Origin: Turnera subulata
Taxonomy: Eukaryota; Streptophyta; Magnoliopsida; Malpighiales; Passifloraceae
Assembly (NCBI GenBank): GCA_028386065.3
Contig: JAKUCV010001648.1
Span: 57,641-121,640 of the forward strand
DNA length: 64,000 nucleotides
Direction: 5' to 3'
Below are positions 1-10,616 of the stretch, piece after piece. The notes below the pieces were generated by a model, which worked only from the letters and a program-made list of their open reading frames with translations, had not been told where the DNA came from and did no database searches. Within the stretch, counting starts at the first letter, position 1; every line of letters starts with the position of its first letter. The translations under genes were made by a program, and so were the position numbers.

Positions 1-1607
1 GTAGTTGGAAATTATAAAAAATTAAAAAGAAGTGAACTTGTCAAGCAGCATGCTACAAAAAGTTTGAGTGGCATGGCATACAAAGCATGTGTAGATAACA
101 AAACCATGGAAGCGCAGCAAGTGTTTTCATGGATTCATAACGTTACTAGCTACAAGCTATATTAGACCACTTAAGATCATATTTAACAGCCTAAAAGTTA
201 AAAGTCAAAACATAAATAGAAAGTGATTAAATTGATAAGATGGCAGAAAACAACAACATATACTGTTATTGCAAGTTCAACTCCAGTAAGACAACACAAA
301 AATCTATAGAACATGACCAAAGTAATCAATGCATTATCATTGATAAAATTGAATATACGGGATGAAATATGGATTGCATCACAAAATCAAGAACAACAAC
401 ATCATCTAGATAGTCCCTAACTAAATCCTTAGTTATAAAAGAAACCTTGTTAATCTTCACATACCTTACTGCAATTCTGACACAAACTGTACTTCTCTCC
501 CAACACAAAACTGTAACACAATAACACATAATTAGATTCAAATTATGTAACAAATAGGAAGTATAATTCACAACAACAGAATAGGAGAAGCAGAAAGCCA
601 AAGCGAAGAAGAAGAGAGGAAGAAGGGGATTTATCAAATTAGGGATTTGACTAAAAATTGGGGATTTGTTGTTTTTATTCATGGCATAACATAAGAATAC
701 AGAAAGGAGAAGAATCATGGAAGAAGAGAAGATAAAAAAAAAGTTTATTAAATTATAGTTACGATTTCAGAAAAAATTGGGTTTAAAATTAAGGTTAGGG
801 TTTATTAAAATTGGGGATTTGAGTGATTTTGGGTTATGATTTAGAACCCAGAAAGTCAAAGAGGAAGAAGAGACGAATTTAGAAGAAGAGAAGCTAAAAA
901 AATGGGTTTATTAAATTATAGTTAGGGTTTCAAAAGAATTGGGTTTAAATTAGGGTTAGGGTTTATAAAAATTGGGAATCTGACGGATTTTGGTTTATAA
1001 TCCAGAACTCAAAAAGTTGAAGAGGAGGAGGAGAAGAAGAATCGAATAATACATGGAGAAAAAGAGAAGAACATAAGAGGAAAAGAAAACATAGACCAGA
1101 AAAAAAAAAAAAAGAAAATACGAATTGAAGAAAACTAAGACAAAAAGAAACAAGAGAGAAGGAGAAGGAAAGAAGGAAGAGAAGAAGAAAAAGAAGAAGA
1201 GGAGGAGAAGATTTCAAAAGGTGAAGTTGAAGGAAGAAAAAAATTGAAAAGAAAAAAGGAAGAAGAAGACTCACCTTGGCTGCGCAGGAGTGAAAGCGAG
1301 AGAGAGAGAATCGTGGAAAAAATGAAAAGTGTGGAGGTTGACTAGGGTTATGAGAGTGGAGGGTAGTTTTGGATTTAGAAAATATGATGGGGATATTTTG
1401 GGAATGAAAAATTGCTTGTCCAGCGGACTTGGTTCCGTCCACTGATTTTGCGTTGGACAAAAATTCTAACTTTTGTCCAATGCACGTTGGACTGAATCCA
1501 CCCAAAAAATCCTGGCCCACAACCCAAACGCACTCCCCCTTGGACCATGTACCCTCGCGCCTGTCCCTTCCACCCGTTCCAAACGTAGCCTAATGTGCGC
1601 TTAAGTT
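1..1607. other. Gene-free left edge, AT- and GA-rich
   Basis: I see no supported gene. The right part (about 1030-1260) is a strongly purine-rich GA tract, which produces long but meaningless minus-strand reading frames rich in Ser, Phe and Leu. The sequence shared with the later FAS1 block begins at about 1608, where it matches about 10794, so this stretch lies outside the duplicated block. A motif reading CCAAACGTAGCCT near 1588 resembles the end of a small inverted-repeat transposon, but I could not find the partner end. Confidence 0.5.
738..1065. repeat. Two-copy tandem repeat, period about 163 bp
   Basis: The segment starting near 744 recurs near 907, about 163 bases on. Both copies contain the same order of words: a TTATTAAATTATAGTTA start, an AATTGGGTTTAAA stretch, TTAGGGTTTAT, a TTTTGGTTTAT-like stretch, then an AGAAGAGG-rich purine tail. 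The copies have diverged by substitutions and small indels. A third partial copy may lie just upstream, near 600-720. Function is unknown. Confidence 0.6.
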
Positions 1608-1792
1608 CCATAGAGGGAATTACACGAGATCGATCGAGTTCATCTATGATATCGCACAAACTTATAACTCTACTAATTAAAGAATGATTCCAATATTTCA
1701 ATTAATTGTACGAAGAAACAGAACATAGGAGCTCAAATGTAAAAGTAATATTTTTTTGGTTAAAAAAAAACAGTCTACAAATATTTGTAATC

Positions 1793-2747
1793 CTAATAAT
1801 AATTAAAACAGCTGAAAAAAGAAAGTAAAGAAACGAACTGGCACTCGGAGAGGCATATGGGACTGGAAGAATTATACTGCCTCAGAAATAAGCCATCAAC
1901 CCCGTGAACGACTTTTCGATCTTTGTAGATCTCCCAGTCAAAGATTCTGGCCCCATCGACGCACACGGACGACATGTCGTCTTCACTTACGAAGACATCA
2001 TGAGAATTATTTTCAGTTGTACGAGAACACTTATGAAGTTGAAACCCTAGATCGTACATCCGGGGACCTAACTCGAAGAGAGACTCAGTGGAATTGATTG
2101 GAGACTCTACGTAAGTGATTCGAAGCTTGTTTTTTTGTTCTTTTCTTCTGAGAAAATAATTGTTGAAGAAAAATAGGAGACCGAAATCTCTAGTTTTACC
2201 TAGAGGAGGTGGAGAAGAAGTTTCAGGTTGGCGGAGGAAAGCGTCGTCATTGGGGACAAACATGACAAGTTGCGATCTTTCTTTTTCATTGACAAGTTCT
2301 CTTTCTGTGTAGAGTGTGAGGTTATCACTATCATAATAATCAGTGGTGCCCTTCTTCAGGTCATGATACAGGCCGTGGTAGAAGCCATGGTTGGATAGCA
2401 AGTAGGGCAGATTCCTCTCAAGAATAACTGACATGATCTTGTAACCTCCTCCTCCTCCACCTGAATTAGAAGAAGAAGAAGAAGAAAAAAAAAAGGAATA
2501 TTCCTCTAGGGCCTTTTTTATCTTCCATCCTTGTATGACTAATAATCGAGGATGTGGTTCATGGACAATATCCCCCTCACTCCACGACCATCGGCATTCA
2601 GGCCTAGGTTTGCAAGACCAATGTTTATCATCGTCATAATCATCGCAGTCACACCCAACTGAGCGAAGCTGCACTGCAATTATAATTAGCAAAGCAACAA
2701 ACAATAAGATGAGCCCGTAGATATTTGATTAATTTCACCACAGCCAT
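1793..2747 (-). pseudogene. FAS1-domain secreted protein, pair 1 minus copy, frame lost in signal peptide
   Basis: This is the homologue of the intact gene at 11048-11968. The body keeps the family features: an acidic CDCDDYDDD-type segment after the signal peptide, a Ser/Gly run, YKIMSVILERNLPYLL, the FAS1 H1-like FVPNDDAFL and the H2-like VVHGVDGLF. The ancestral ATG is at 2745-2747, but the region around 2702-2717 is 2 bases shorter than in pair 2. Translation from that ATG therefore runs out of frame and stops soon after. The open body frame has no in-frame ATG at its upstream end, where the first codon is TTG. The C terminus also differs: the pair 2 stop is lost and about 15 unrelated residues follow the LSEC motif. 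The Ser run is interrupted by Phe codons from an A-tract expansion. I infer a pseudogene; an unseen upstream exon or a sequencing error are the alternatives. Confidence 0.75.
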
Positions 2748-3194
2748 GGGATTACTTTATAATTTGAAAGAACAAATATGTTTAAAGAGACCGTCTCTCT
2801 ATTACTGTGTATATATATATATGTGCACCCCCTAATTACATTAATTGAGGTTTATGTATTCAATTCTTGGGGGATCCGCCGCCTCCTCTCTTTCTATTGA
2901 CTAACATAACATATATACAAAGAAGTCTATATATTGGATAGATTTCCGTCACTCTTAGATACCGGATTTTGATTGATTAGTTAAGAAATTATATATGACG
3001 AAACTAAGGAGAGATCGTTTCTCCCTAATTAAGACTCAGATTCTCAATTAATGAATTCGTATATTTTTATATGATACGTCTTTAAAACTAAATATTGATT
3101 TATTTTTTTTACACTAGCGCTAATATATAGGTATATGAAGGTTGATCGCGGCGAAATATATACATTATTATTCCCAAATCATCAATAATCGATC
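2748..3194. promoter_or_regulatory. Shared divergent promoter of FAS1 pair 1
   Basis: The gap between the two head-to-head FAS1 start codons is about 450 bp and has no reading frame of note. It is almost the same as 11969-12401 of pair 2, including an ACATAACATATATACAAAG stretch, a GATCGTTTCTCC stretch and a GGGGATCCGCCGCCTCC stretch. TA-rich TATA-like runs lie near 2812-2822 for the minus gene and near 3122-3140 for the plus gene. A bidirectional promoter is inferred from the geometry and the conservation only. Confidence 0.55.
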
Positions 3195-3914
3195 ATGGTT
3201 TTCATCAAAATCAATTATTGTATTTGTATTGTTGGTCTCTTTCTTCATGCTTCCCTCCTCCTACAGTTGGTTCCATGTTCAGCCTTCTTCCTATGTGGTG
3301 ATGATATGTCACTTCCATGTGATGACCCGGACAACCCGTGGTTGTCCTTCCCTATGGAGATGGAGATGGTTTATAAAATAGTGGTACACACTAGGAAGAT
3401 CAGGGTAGCGCTTGAGCGATCAGGGTACAAGATCATGTCCGTTATCCTCGACAGGAATCTGCCTTATTTGATAGAGAATGAGGCGTTGGAGAAGGGCGAT
3501 GACAAATTCGCCATCTCCTCAATGTGGAGGAACATCACCATATTCGTCCCGAGAGACGAGGCTTTCTTCAAACCAAGAAGCCTTAGTCCAGGAAAAACTA
3601 AGGATTTCGGTCCCGTGGTCGTAAACGCATATATTGAGAAAGGGTCGCCCTCTCTCGCCATTGGTACTCGCTTCGACATGATATATGGAGTATTTGTGGT
3701 GCAGGAGTGCCCCGCCGCCGCGAGGAATATTTCTGATGATGAAGAAGAGAAGGATATGTTGTGTGTAGAGGAGGCTAGAATCGTTGACTGGGAAATATAC
3801 AAGGACGCAAGAGTGGTTGTTCATGGGGTCGATGCCTTATTCCAGAGGAAGCTGGAACCTTTCTGGTCCAGCCGCCTTCCGGAGTGCAATATGTACTACG
3901 ATAATAAAGTTTAA
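3195..3914 (+). CDS. Secreted single-FAS1-domain (fasciclin-like) protein, pair 1 plus copy
   Basis: Single-exon frame of 239 residues. Residues 1 to about 30 form a hydrophobic signal peptide ending near VPCSA, so the product should enter the secretory pathway. The FAS1-type domain covers about residues 70-225. Visible features are YKIMSVILDRNLPYLI, an H1-like ITIFVPRDEAFF, and an H2-like VVVHGVDALF close to the end. Paired Cys residues and an LPEC tail follow. FAS1 domains mediate adhesion and matrix interactions, and plant single-FAS1 proteins of the FLA19-21 type are secreted. The Pro/Ala-rich arabinogalactan regions and a C-terminal GPI signal are not evident here. It diverges from the copy at 1793-2747 across a shared promoter. 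The family assignment is fairly firm; the function is not known. Confidence 0.82.
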   Translation: MVFIKINYCICIVGLFLHASLLLQLVPCSAFFLCGDDMSLPCDDPDNPWLSFPMEMEMVYKIVVHTRKIRVALERSGYKIMSVILDRNLPYLIENEALEKGDDKFAISSMWRNITIFVPRDEAFFKPRSLSPGKTKDFGPVVVNAYIEKGSPSLAIGTRFDMIYGVFVVQECPAAARNISDDEEEKDMLCVEEARIVDWEIYKDARVVVHGVDALFQRKLEPFWSSRLPECNMYYDNKV

Positions 3915-4209
3915 TTAGTTGGATTATAATTTTAAAGTTATCAGAATTGAGTTTACTTCTATCGAGATCTGCTTTTGAGCAGAAACCCGAAAATAGATAG
4001 TTCTCATTTTTACTGGATTCTTATCTATCAATCCATGCTCATAGTTTTTTTCTTTTTTCTCTTCTTATATATCCTATCACATAATTATATTTTTTACACT
4101 TCTTCCCTAGTAGCTGCTGTTGTTTAATTATTTGGGCCTTTCTTCACAAACAATTTGGGCTACTGTTCCTTAGTTGTCACCAATAAGAGGTGACCCTTGT
4201 TAATTACTG
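3915..4209. other. 3' flank of FAS1 pair 1 plus copy
   Basis: This matches 13161-13500 and, more weakly, 22789-23060. It includes a small hairpin-capable word, CTGCTTTTGAGCAG, near 3970, just downstream of the stop. No gene is seen. Confidence 0.5.
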
Positions 4210-4400
4210 TCAGTGTACAAGAGGATCGACAACAAGCAGAGCATTTATGATACTTGTGCAATATTTGCAGATTACTGATTGATCAATCTTGCAAGCATTT
4301 CCATGAAATGTAGGATCCAAAAAAGTAGCCTCTTCATCCTTTTGATGTTCAATAGGCCGCCAAAGTGCATCCTTAGTATGTTTTATGTTTATATCCAAAA
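4210..4400 (-). repeat. Unidentified ~150-190 bp repeat, copy 1
   Basis: First of four copies (others at 7908-8085, 13800-13955 and 25930-26075). The minus strand still reads open for 62 codons with the conserved pieces HQKDEEATFLDPTF and ICKYCTS. I do not recognise the protein. It may be a relic exon carried along with the FAS1/protease block. In pairs 1 and 2 it lies a few hundred bases beyond the plus-strand FAS1 gene. No intact gene can be built around it. Confidence 0.6.
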
Positions 4401-5057
4401 TTAGTGAGCTGGAAGAATCAAATTCTTCACGTACTGAAATCCTAAAAAATTCCTAACCTTACTAACCAACGGCTGAGTAAAACTTAAGACCAGGAGTATC
4501 CTTTATGTTTCTCACAAGTATAAATTATATTATTTCTAGTATAATTGTTTTTATTATAAGATTTTCTTATTTAATAGTACTAATAATCTTACGCCAAACA
4601 AAATATAGCCCTCCATCCAGTTACTTTTTTCTTCTCAAAATTTTATTTTTATCCGGGTGACGGATTTGCCACTACCACTAATTTAAATCCAATTTGAAAA
4701 AAAAAAAATCATCAGAAACTCTTATTCGAATCGTTAGAATAAAGTTTCATTTTTTTCTAAAAAAATAAGGAATACATTAAATTCTGATTGAACAAGTATT
4801 TGGACATATACATGATATCAGAATGCTGGAGCTGCCTGAAAAAAAACTAGTATCAGAATCACATACAACCACTGATAGAAATTTGTAATTAAATGATAAG
4901 TTATAAATTCCATTCGGACTGACTAGCTTGCACTCCAACAATAATAATTAAGTTCACTTACAAAACTCTGATAATGAAGCAGATAAACAGAAAGACAACA
5001 ACTTGTAGACCCAGATAACAGAAAATAAAACATCAAGTAAGAGCTCATGGGGCATTA
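4401..5057. repeat. Duplicated flank linking repeat 1 to the protease fragment
   Basis: About 4610-5057 matches 14860-15350 in direct orientation. About 4400-4950 matches 7560-7920 in inverted orientation, with shared words such as ATCCGGGTGACGGATTTGCC and CACATACAACCAC. This is non-coding duplicated DNA that shows the extent of the block. Confidence 0.6.
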
Positions 5058-5420
5058 CTAATTACTCTTGCAGTCCGGGGTGGAGTCTAAGTACAATTTT
5101 TCGTTTACAAGGTCATACCCGACATTGTAATTCTGTTGGGCCAGAATCCCAATAATAGAAAGATTGACGTCTCTCTGAGTTGGCGACGGGGAGATCGCCA
5201 AGCAAAACTCAAAAGGGTTTTGGTAAAAAAGATTGGATTCATTAATTAAATACCAACTCCTCCCCATCCGCAAAATGAAAACTTACCCGTGGGACCCTAG
5301 GATTACCAATTATCTTCTTTTTAATAGCTCCATCCCAGCATATCAGGTCTGATGAGCCAGTCATCACTGGTGTCACAAAATCGTCAATCATGGGCACAAG
5401 TGCATCTTTTCATTGGGTGT
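5058..5420 (-). pseudogene. 3' fragment of a nepenthesin-like aspartic protease
   Basis: The minus strand encodes the C-terminal ~110 residues of the A1-family protease found at 15354-16735, including the QRDVNLSIIGILAQQNYNVGYDL block and the final DC. Relative to that copy it has a 4-base insertion near 5243 that breaks the frame. It still has the base that the 15-kb copy has lost near 5370. Similarity ends at about 5420, so the catalytic aspartates and the whole N-terminal half are absent. It is a truncated, non-functional duplicate. Confidence 0.85.
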
Positions 5421-7540
5421 AGTATTTTTTAATCATGACGACAATGTGGATTAACTTAAACAGCTGAAATCGGGACAAATAAATTAAACCCCCTCCCCAC
5501 AAGATTGGATATTATCAAGTTTTGACAAGATGTTTCATGTTGCTTTCTTTGGTGAAAACTACTATATATAAAAGAAGAGGGCGCAAAGAGTCGCATGCAT
5601 TGAGTTGGCTTGCAATGACTTTTATTGAGTGAAGCTTCACATGTAGGAAAGAGAACAAATTGGGAGCAATTCATATTGGGATGAGTTGGTGACCTTAATT
5701 ATTCCACATAAAAAACTGTAAAGGGATATAAACAGGCATTCAGGAAAGTCAGTTTTACAGTAATTACTTCTGAGGAAACTCAGCACTAATATCATTACAA
5801 ATCCAGGGAACTTGTTGACTATCATTTTCACCAAAGAAAAATAGAGAACTTGCCCGGCGGGATATATGCAGGATTAATCATTTATAGTACTTACTTCACT
5901 GTAAAATGACCAGCTTTAATATCATTACAGTCTCAGTTTCACTTCTTACAAACCACTGCATGCACTGCACCCACAAAGAAGACTTGCCTTTCCTAGTTTA
6001 AAAAGGCAATAAAGTTGGTAATTGATGGGAGGAGTTGTTACTTTTTCCTCTGGCTGTTCTTATCTATCTATATCTAGCTAAAAGAATCGGATTAATGCAT
6101 GGAAATGTCCCCTAATTTTGTTTTTTTCATCACTCCTATTCCTAAACAAATTAATGGGTGATTTTTGTTCCTTAACTCGTGGTGAACCGAGTAAAGCAAG
6201 CCATTTTCCTGCTACAACCGGTTTTGGAGATGGGGCCCACCTTATGTCCAATAAAAAATTATTTTTTTACCTGTGCATAATGCCATGTCGGATTTGCTTT
6301 AGAGAAAATAAAGAAAAATCCATCGAATTAAAAAAGATTTGAAAAGTAAAAATCGTGTGGGTTTTACAAAAATTTTTTATTTTGGCATTTTCATCTCCGT
6401 CACTCTCGGTCTCTGTCCTCGCACCCTCTCTGCCACTAAACCACAAATCGCCGCCGTCGCTGCCATTCTCTCTCTCACCCGACCCATCCCCCTTCACTGC
6501 TTCTCCTCTAAAAACAATCAAGCCACCAAACAGCCGCCTGAGCTCCCCTGCTACCGAGTCACCACCACCTCTTCAAGTCGTCGCTGCCGTTGCCACCTGC
6601 CTCCTCTCCTCGGTGCCTGAGGGCTTGGTGTGGCGAGGAGACAGCTCTCCGCACAAGTAGCACCCCTTCTTCCTTGGATGGAGCCGTGACGCACCGGCTT
6701 CGGGGTTGACGGAGATGACGAGGGTGATTCTTCAAGAATCCGACGAGGAGCACAGTAGACTGCGACATAATCGAGGTTGTTGAGGATGGTTTTGCAAAGG
6801 ACGAGTAGAGCCTTGAGCGTTTCGCGTTGTGGGGTGCGACTTGGACGGCGGGGTCCATTTCTCGGCGAGGTGATTCTGAGCAGAACCGATGGACCCTTGT
6901 CATCGGCGACGAACCTTTGAGTTGGGACCGAGCTTGGCTTTGATAGGTAAGGACTCGTCTCTCTCCCTCCCCAATTTGCTTGATTTTGATTTTGAATGAT
7001 TTGGGTTGTTTGACTTCGGGCAGTGGTGTGCGAATTCGAGCTAAAATAGTGAGATTCCAACTTGCGATGATGATTTCAAGTTGGTGTTCTTGCGGAATTT
7101 TGGTGTTATTCCAGCGAGTGTGTGTAGATCCGAGTTCAGTGGAGTGTAGGTTGAGCTCCGATGAGGAGGCTCATACTCCGTCGAGCGCATGATTGGTAAG
7201 AACTGACACGACTTGTTTTTGTTGATTTTCGTTAAGATGTTGGTATAGTTGAGGTTGTTGTGTCACTCGGACCTAATCGAGTCTTGATGTTTCTGTGGGC
7301 TTTGTGCAAGTGGTTGTGGTGTTGGCGGATGAGGACGATGCAAGTTGCAGTGGGTTTCTTGGACCCTTGTTTGTGGAAGTCAGGTCTGATCTTGAGTAGT
7401 ATGGGTCTGCACTCGCTGTTGTGGAGTTTGGATGCATGGTAGTGTTGCAAATTAATGTTTTATCTTCTGTGTGGCTTGCTAGTAGTAGTTATATCGGCCT
7501 GCAAATTGTTATATTTTTCTGTTTATCTACTTCATTTATC
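5421..7540. other. Gene-free stretch with an unexplained GC-rich island
   Basis: From 5421 to about 6100 I see only AT-rich sequence. From about 6390 to 7200 base composition turns GC-rich and purine/pyrimidine-biased, with TCGCCGCCGTCGCTGCC-like runs. Overlapping frames are open on both strands, but none shows a recognisable domain, signal peptide or splice-linked continuation. A GGTAAG word near 6946 and another near 7194 look like splice donors, so an untranslated first exon or a captured gene fragment in a transposon is possible. I cannot identify it. Confidence 0.4.
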
Positions 7541-8225
7541 AGTTTGTAAGTGCACTTAATTGTTGTTGGAGTGCAAACTAGTTATGTCCGAATGGAATTT
7601 ATCCCTCATCACTTCAAATTTCGGTCGGTGGTTGTATGTGACTGGGGTTTGTGATTCTAGTTTTCAGCAGATTTTCCATATCAGTAAGTTGAGAGTTTCG
7701 GCCCACCACTTCTTCTCAACTTAAAATCTTTAAAATTAAAAAAAATCTTATAATAAAAACAATTGTACTAGAAATAATAAAATTTATGCTTGTGAGAAAC
7801 ATAGCTAGCACTCCTGGTCAAAAATTTTACTCATCCGCAGTTAATTGGTCAATAGGTTAAGAATTCTTCAGAATTCAGTACACGTGAAGAGTTTGGTTCT
7901 GCCAGCTCACTAATTTTGGATGTAAACATAAAACATATTAAGGATGCAATTTGGCATTTTGAACATCAAAAGGATGAAGATGCTACTTTTTTGGATCCTA
8001 CATTTCAAGGAAATGAAATGCTTGCAAGAATAATCAATCATCGGGTAATCTGCAAATATTGCACAAGTATGCTCAGCTGCTTGTTCTCAGGGGGTAACAT
8101 ACTAAACTGGAAAGTCCTTAGAGAAGAATAGAGGTCCTCATGTGGAGGTCCTTAGAGAAGACTAGAGGTCCTTAGCCCAAATTGTTTTTGAAGAAAGGCC
8201 CAAATAACTAAACAACTAAAGAACA
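7541..8225. repeat. Inverted copy of the 4.2-5.0 kb block
   Basis: The order of words here is the reverse complement of 4200-4950: the CACATACAACCAC stretch near 7630-7640, the GTACTAGAAATAATA stretch near 7765, the CTCACTAATTTTGG junction near 7905, then the unidentified repeat. It places the lone FAS1 gene at 8501 next to an inverted piece of the pair-type block. Confidence 0.65.
7908..8085 (+). repeat. Unidentified ~150-190 bp repeat, copy 2 (inverted)
   Basis: Plus-strand copy of the repeat at 4210-4400. It still reads open across HQKDEDATFLDPTF and ICKYCTS, with a few extra codons between them. The three other copies are on the minus strand. No start, splice or domain context supports a gene. 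Confidence 0.6.
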
Positions 8226-8500
8226 TTAGCCCAAAGTAGTGTCAGGCTACAACAGCTCTGATTGTGATACAAAAACTCATTGAATCAAGAAAATAATGGC
8301 CTTCAAAGTAAAATTTTACAAAGAAAATGAAAAGAAATGAAAAAAAGTACTGTACTTAAAGTTGGAAGATTGTCTTCCTCCTCTGAGAAAAAAAAATATA
8401 ATTATGCCATAGTAATAAGGGAGAGAAAAAAGGATGGGCACTGTAATCCAGAAAAGATCAAAACGATCTATTCTCTGTAAAACTAAGAAAAATCTACATG

Positions 8501-9376
8501 TTAGGCCTCCTTGGCCTCTTCGCTAAGCAAATAAGAAAAATCTATCCTGGGACGGGACCTTAAATCGGAGAAACCATGAAGACTATGAGACGGGTGGCAT
8601 TCGGGAAAGCGCGTGGGCCTCAAAGGATGCCCTTGCCTAACAAATAAGCCATCCACCCCGTGAACGACGACGTTTCCGTCCCTGTAGATTTCCCAATCGA
8701 CGACTCTGCACCCATCGACGCACAGAGCAGACGACATGTCTTCCTCCTCTAATTGCCTTATTAGATTGTCGTCATCATTGGTGGTGGTAGTATTTTTGGG
8801 ACGACAATGGTGCAGTTGAAACCCTACATCCTTGGTGGGCAAGGAAGGGCCATATTTGACGAGAGACTCCTTCGTTTTCTCAGCAAAACTCGCAAACAGT
8901 ATCCGGGGACTGTAGTCCCTAATCGTGCCCGGAGGAAGAGGGATTTCAGAGGGGGAGAAAGCCTCGTCTCTGGGGACAAATATGATGACCTGCTTTTCTT
9001 TCCTGACGATTGTGAAACTACCGTCGTCGCCCTTCACTTCCTGTTGCCAGCTGTGGTACAAGCCGTGGTCGACTAGCAAATAGGGCAGATTCCTCTCGAG
9101 AATGACCGACATGACCTTGTATTCTCCTCCACCTGAAGCAGGAGGAGAAGGGGAATATTCCGCTAGGGTTTTTCTCATCTTCTCGCCTTGTATGACTATG
9201 GCTCGAGGCTTTGGATCGTGGACCGGCAGCCACCGACTCTCCGGCTGGAAACTATCATCATCATCTGAATCCGTTAACCCACCTGAAGAAGGCTGCACCG
9301 GAAGAAGCAAAGCAACAGCAATGATAATAATAACAACGCAACGGAGATGATGATATTTGATTGATTTCAAAGCCAT
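8501..9376 (-). CDS. Secreted single-FAS1-domain protein, lone diverged copy
   Basis: Single-exon frame of 291 residues starting at an ATG at 9374-9376. A hydrophobic signal peptide covers about residues 12-30, ending near QPSSGG. An acidic DSDDDDSF segment follows. The family core is clear: YKVMSVILERNLPYLL, an H1-like VIIFVPRDEAFS, and an H2-like VVVHGVDGLFVRQ. Compared with the paired copies it has a longer C-terminal tail of about 30 residues after the PECH motif. It has no head-to-head partner: its upstream side is gene-free and leads to a solo LTR. Its 3' flank (8230-8480) recurs without a gene at 14320-14620, and inverted at 23030-23220 and 23990-24140. The frame is intact, so it is probably expressed; the ligand is unknown. 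Confidence 0.8.
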   Translation of the reverse strand: MALKSIKYHHLRCVVIIIIAVALLLPVQPSSGGLTDSDDDDSFQPESRWLPVHDPKPRAIVIQGEKMRKTLAEYSPSPPASGGGEYKVMSVILERNLPYLLVDHGLYHSWQQEVKGDDGSFTIVRKEKQVIIFVPRDEAFSPSEIPLPPGTIRDYSPRILFASFAEKTKESLVKYGPSLPTKDVGFQLHHCRPKNTTTTNDDDNLIRQLEEEDMSSALCVDGCRVVDWEIYRDGNVVVHGVDGLFVRQGHPLRPTRFPECHPSHSLHGFSDLRSRPRIDFSYLLSEEAKEA

Positions 9377-10200
9377 GACTCTCTGATTTCAAAGGAAAAG
9401 GAGTAGAGATCGATACATTCTATCTATTTCGACCAAAAAAACGAAAGATACAATCTATGATCTATTTACTACTTCGGGGGTGGGGTGTCTATTCTTCTTG
9501 CAATAGATTAATATCTCGCTAATTTTTTTCAGTGACTAAATTAACCTTTTAATTATTTTAAGAAATAATTTATTATAATTAATCTCCGCTCTCGATTTAT
9601 TTCAATAGTCAATTATATCTAAATTAAATCTATAAATATACGGGAGAATTAGTGAGTCAAGGATTTGGAGAAATAATGCATTTTCCTTTTTTATGCTTTT
9701 TTTTTTAATAAGCCTCGGAAAAAATTTGGTTGGATTGATAAGGTTAGCAGATAGCCCATAAGAGTTCAGAAGAATGAATGCAATCCGGGCCATGGGGCAG
9801 ATGGGGTCAAACAGATCCACTGATGCAGGCCCAACTTGCTTTAACAGTATTTTAAAAATGAAAAAAAAAGAAAACAAAGCAACCTAATATGGAATTTGAA
9901 AAAAATATGGATGAAATAAAAGAAGGATTCTCTTCCTCATTTAACTTTGATCACAACACCTTTTACTTTGCGCATTCAAAAAGAAATATCCTCGGGTTAG
10001 TTACTATCCGCGATTCTAAAAGAACATGTTTTAACACTGCCATATCCGATAATAATAATAATCAAATCAAAGGGTGTTTCTTACTATATTTTGCCGAGGT
10101 GTCAAAAAAAATTCCGATTCTATATGTCATCAATTTTTCGCATCGAATAAATTAACATTTTTATTAAAGAAAAATTTTTTAAAATTAATCTCCTAAATTT
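9377..10200. other. Upstream region of the lone FAS1 gene
   Basis: AT-rich, with no supported gene. Short open frames around 9600-9880 and 9889-10155 have no recognisable features. Confidence 0.45.
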
Positions 10201-10205
10201 ATGTA

Positions 10206-10611
10206 TGATGTAAAACAGAATCAGGGAGTGCCTGTCTTTATTGATCTTGTATTATAGATGTACATAGGTATCATATGTGTACAAAGGCTAAGAATCGGAA
10301 GAAGAGGGGAGAGGATCCCGGGAGAGAGAGTGAGAGGAGAAGAATGAGTAGAAGCCCCCAAAATATCTAGTTTTAGGGGTATTTATTGGGTTCAATCCGG
10401 CCACGTGCCGTGCTCCAATTGGTTGTCGTCAGATTGCCTTTGGATAAACCGGTTGATAAGGTCTCGTGGGCCTCCTGGGTTTGGGCCTCGTCTGCAGGTC
10501 CTGGGTTGCCTGGAAGTCGGGCCCTTAGTCCGTGAGTCCTCGGGCCTCATCCATGATCATGGGCCTTATACGTCTTTGGGCCTGTAGATGAGTGTAGGCC
10601 CATCTATATCA
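10206..10611 (-). mobile_element. Solo LTR with 5-bp target duplication ATGTA
   Basis: The 406-bp element starts TGATGT and ends ATATCA, an imperfect inverted-repeat TG...CA pair. It is flanked by ATGTA at 10201-10205 and ATGTA at 10612-10616. On the minus strand a TATA-like AATAAATACCCC near 10385 and an AATAAAG polyadenylation-like word near 10238 give the orientation. No internal retrotransposon region or second LTR is present, so it is a solo LTR left by recombination. It sits just before the duplicated FAS1 block 2. Confidence 0.75.
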
Positions 10612-10616
10612 ATGTA

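Noticed and set aside
780..965. Telomere-like TTAGGGTTT words
   Set aside because: Only isolated copies occur inside a 163-bp degenerate repeat, with no run of three or more perfect units. Not an interstitial telomere.
963..1701. Long minus-strand frames of 185 and 108 residues
   Set aside because: The first is the translation of a GA/TC-rich tract (Ser, Phe and Leu runs). The second has no domain and overlaps the block edge. No start or splice context supports either.
6267..7060. Several overlapping frames on both strands in the GC-rich island
   Set aside because: Open frames are expected by chance in GC-rich DNA. None has a domain, and both strands are equally open.
10405..10587. 60-residue plus-strand frame
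   Set aside because: It lies wholly inside the solo LTR at 10206-10611.
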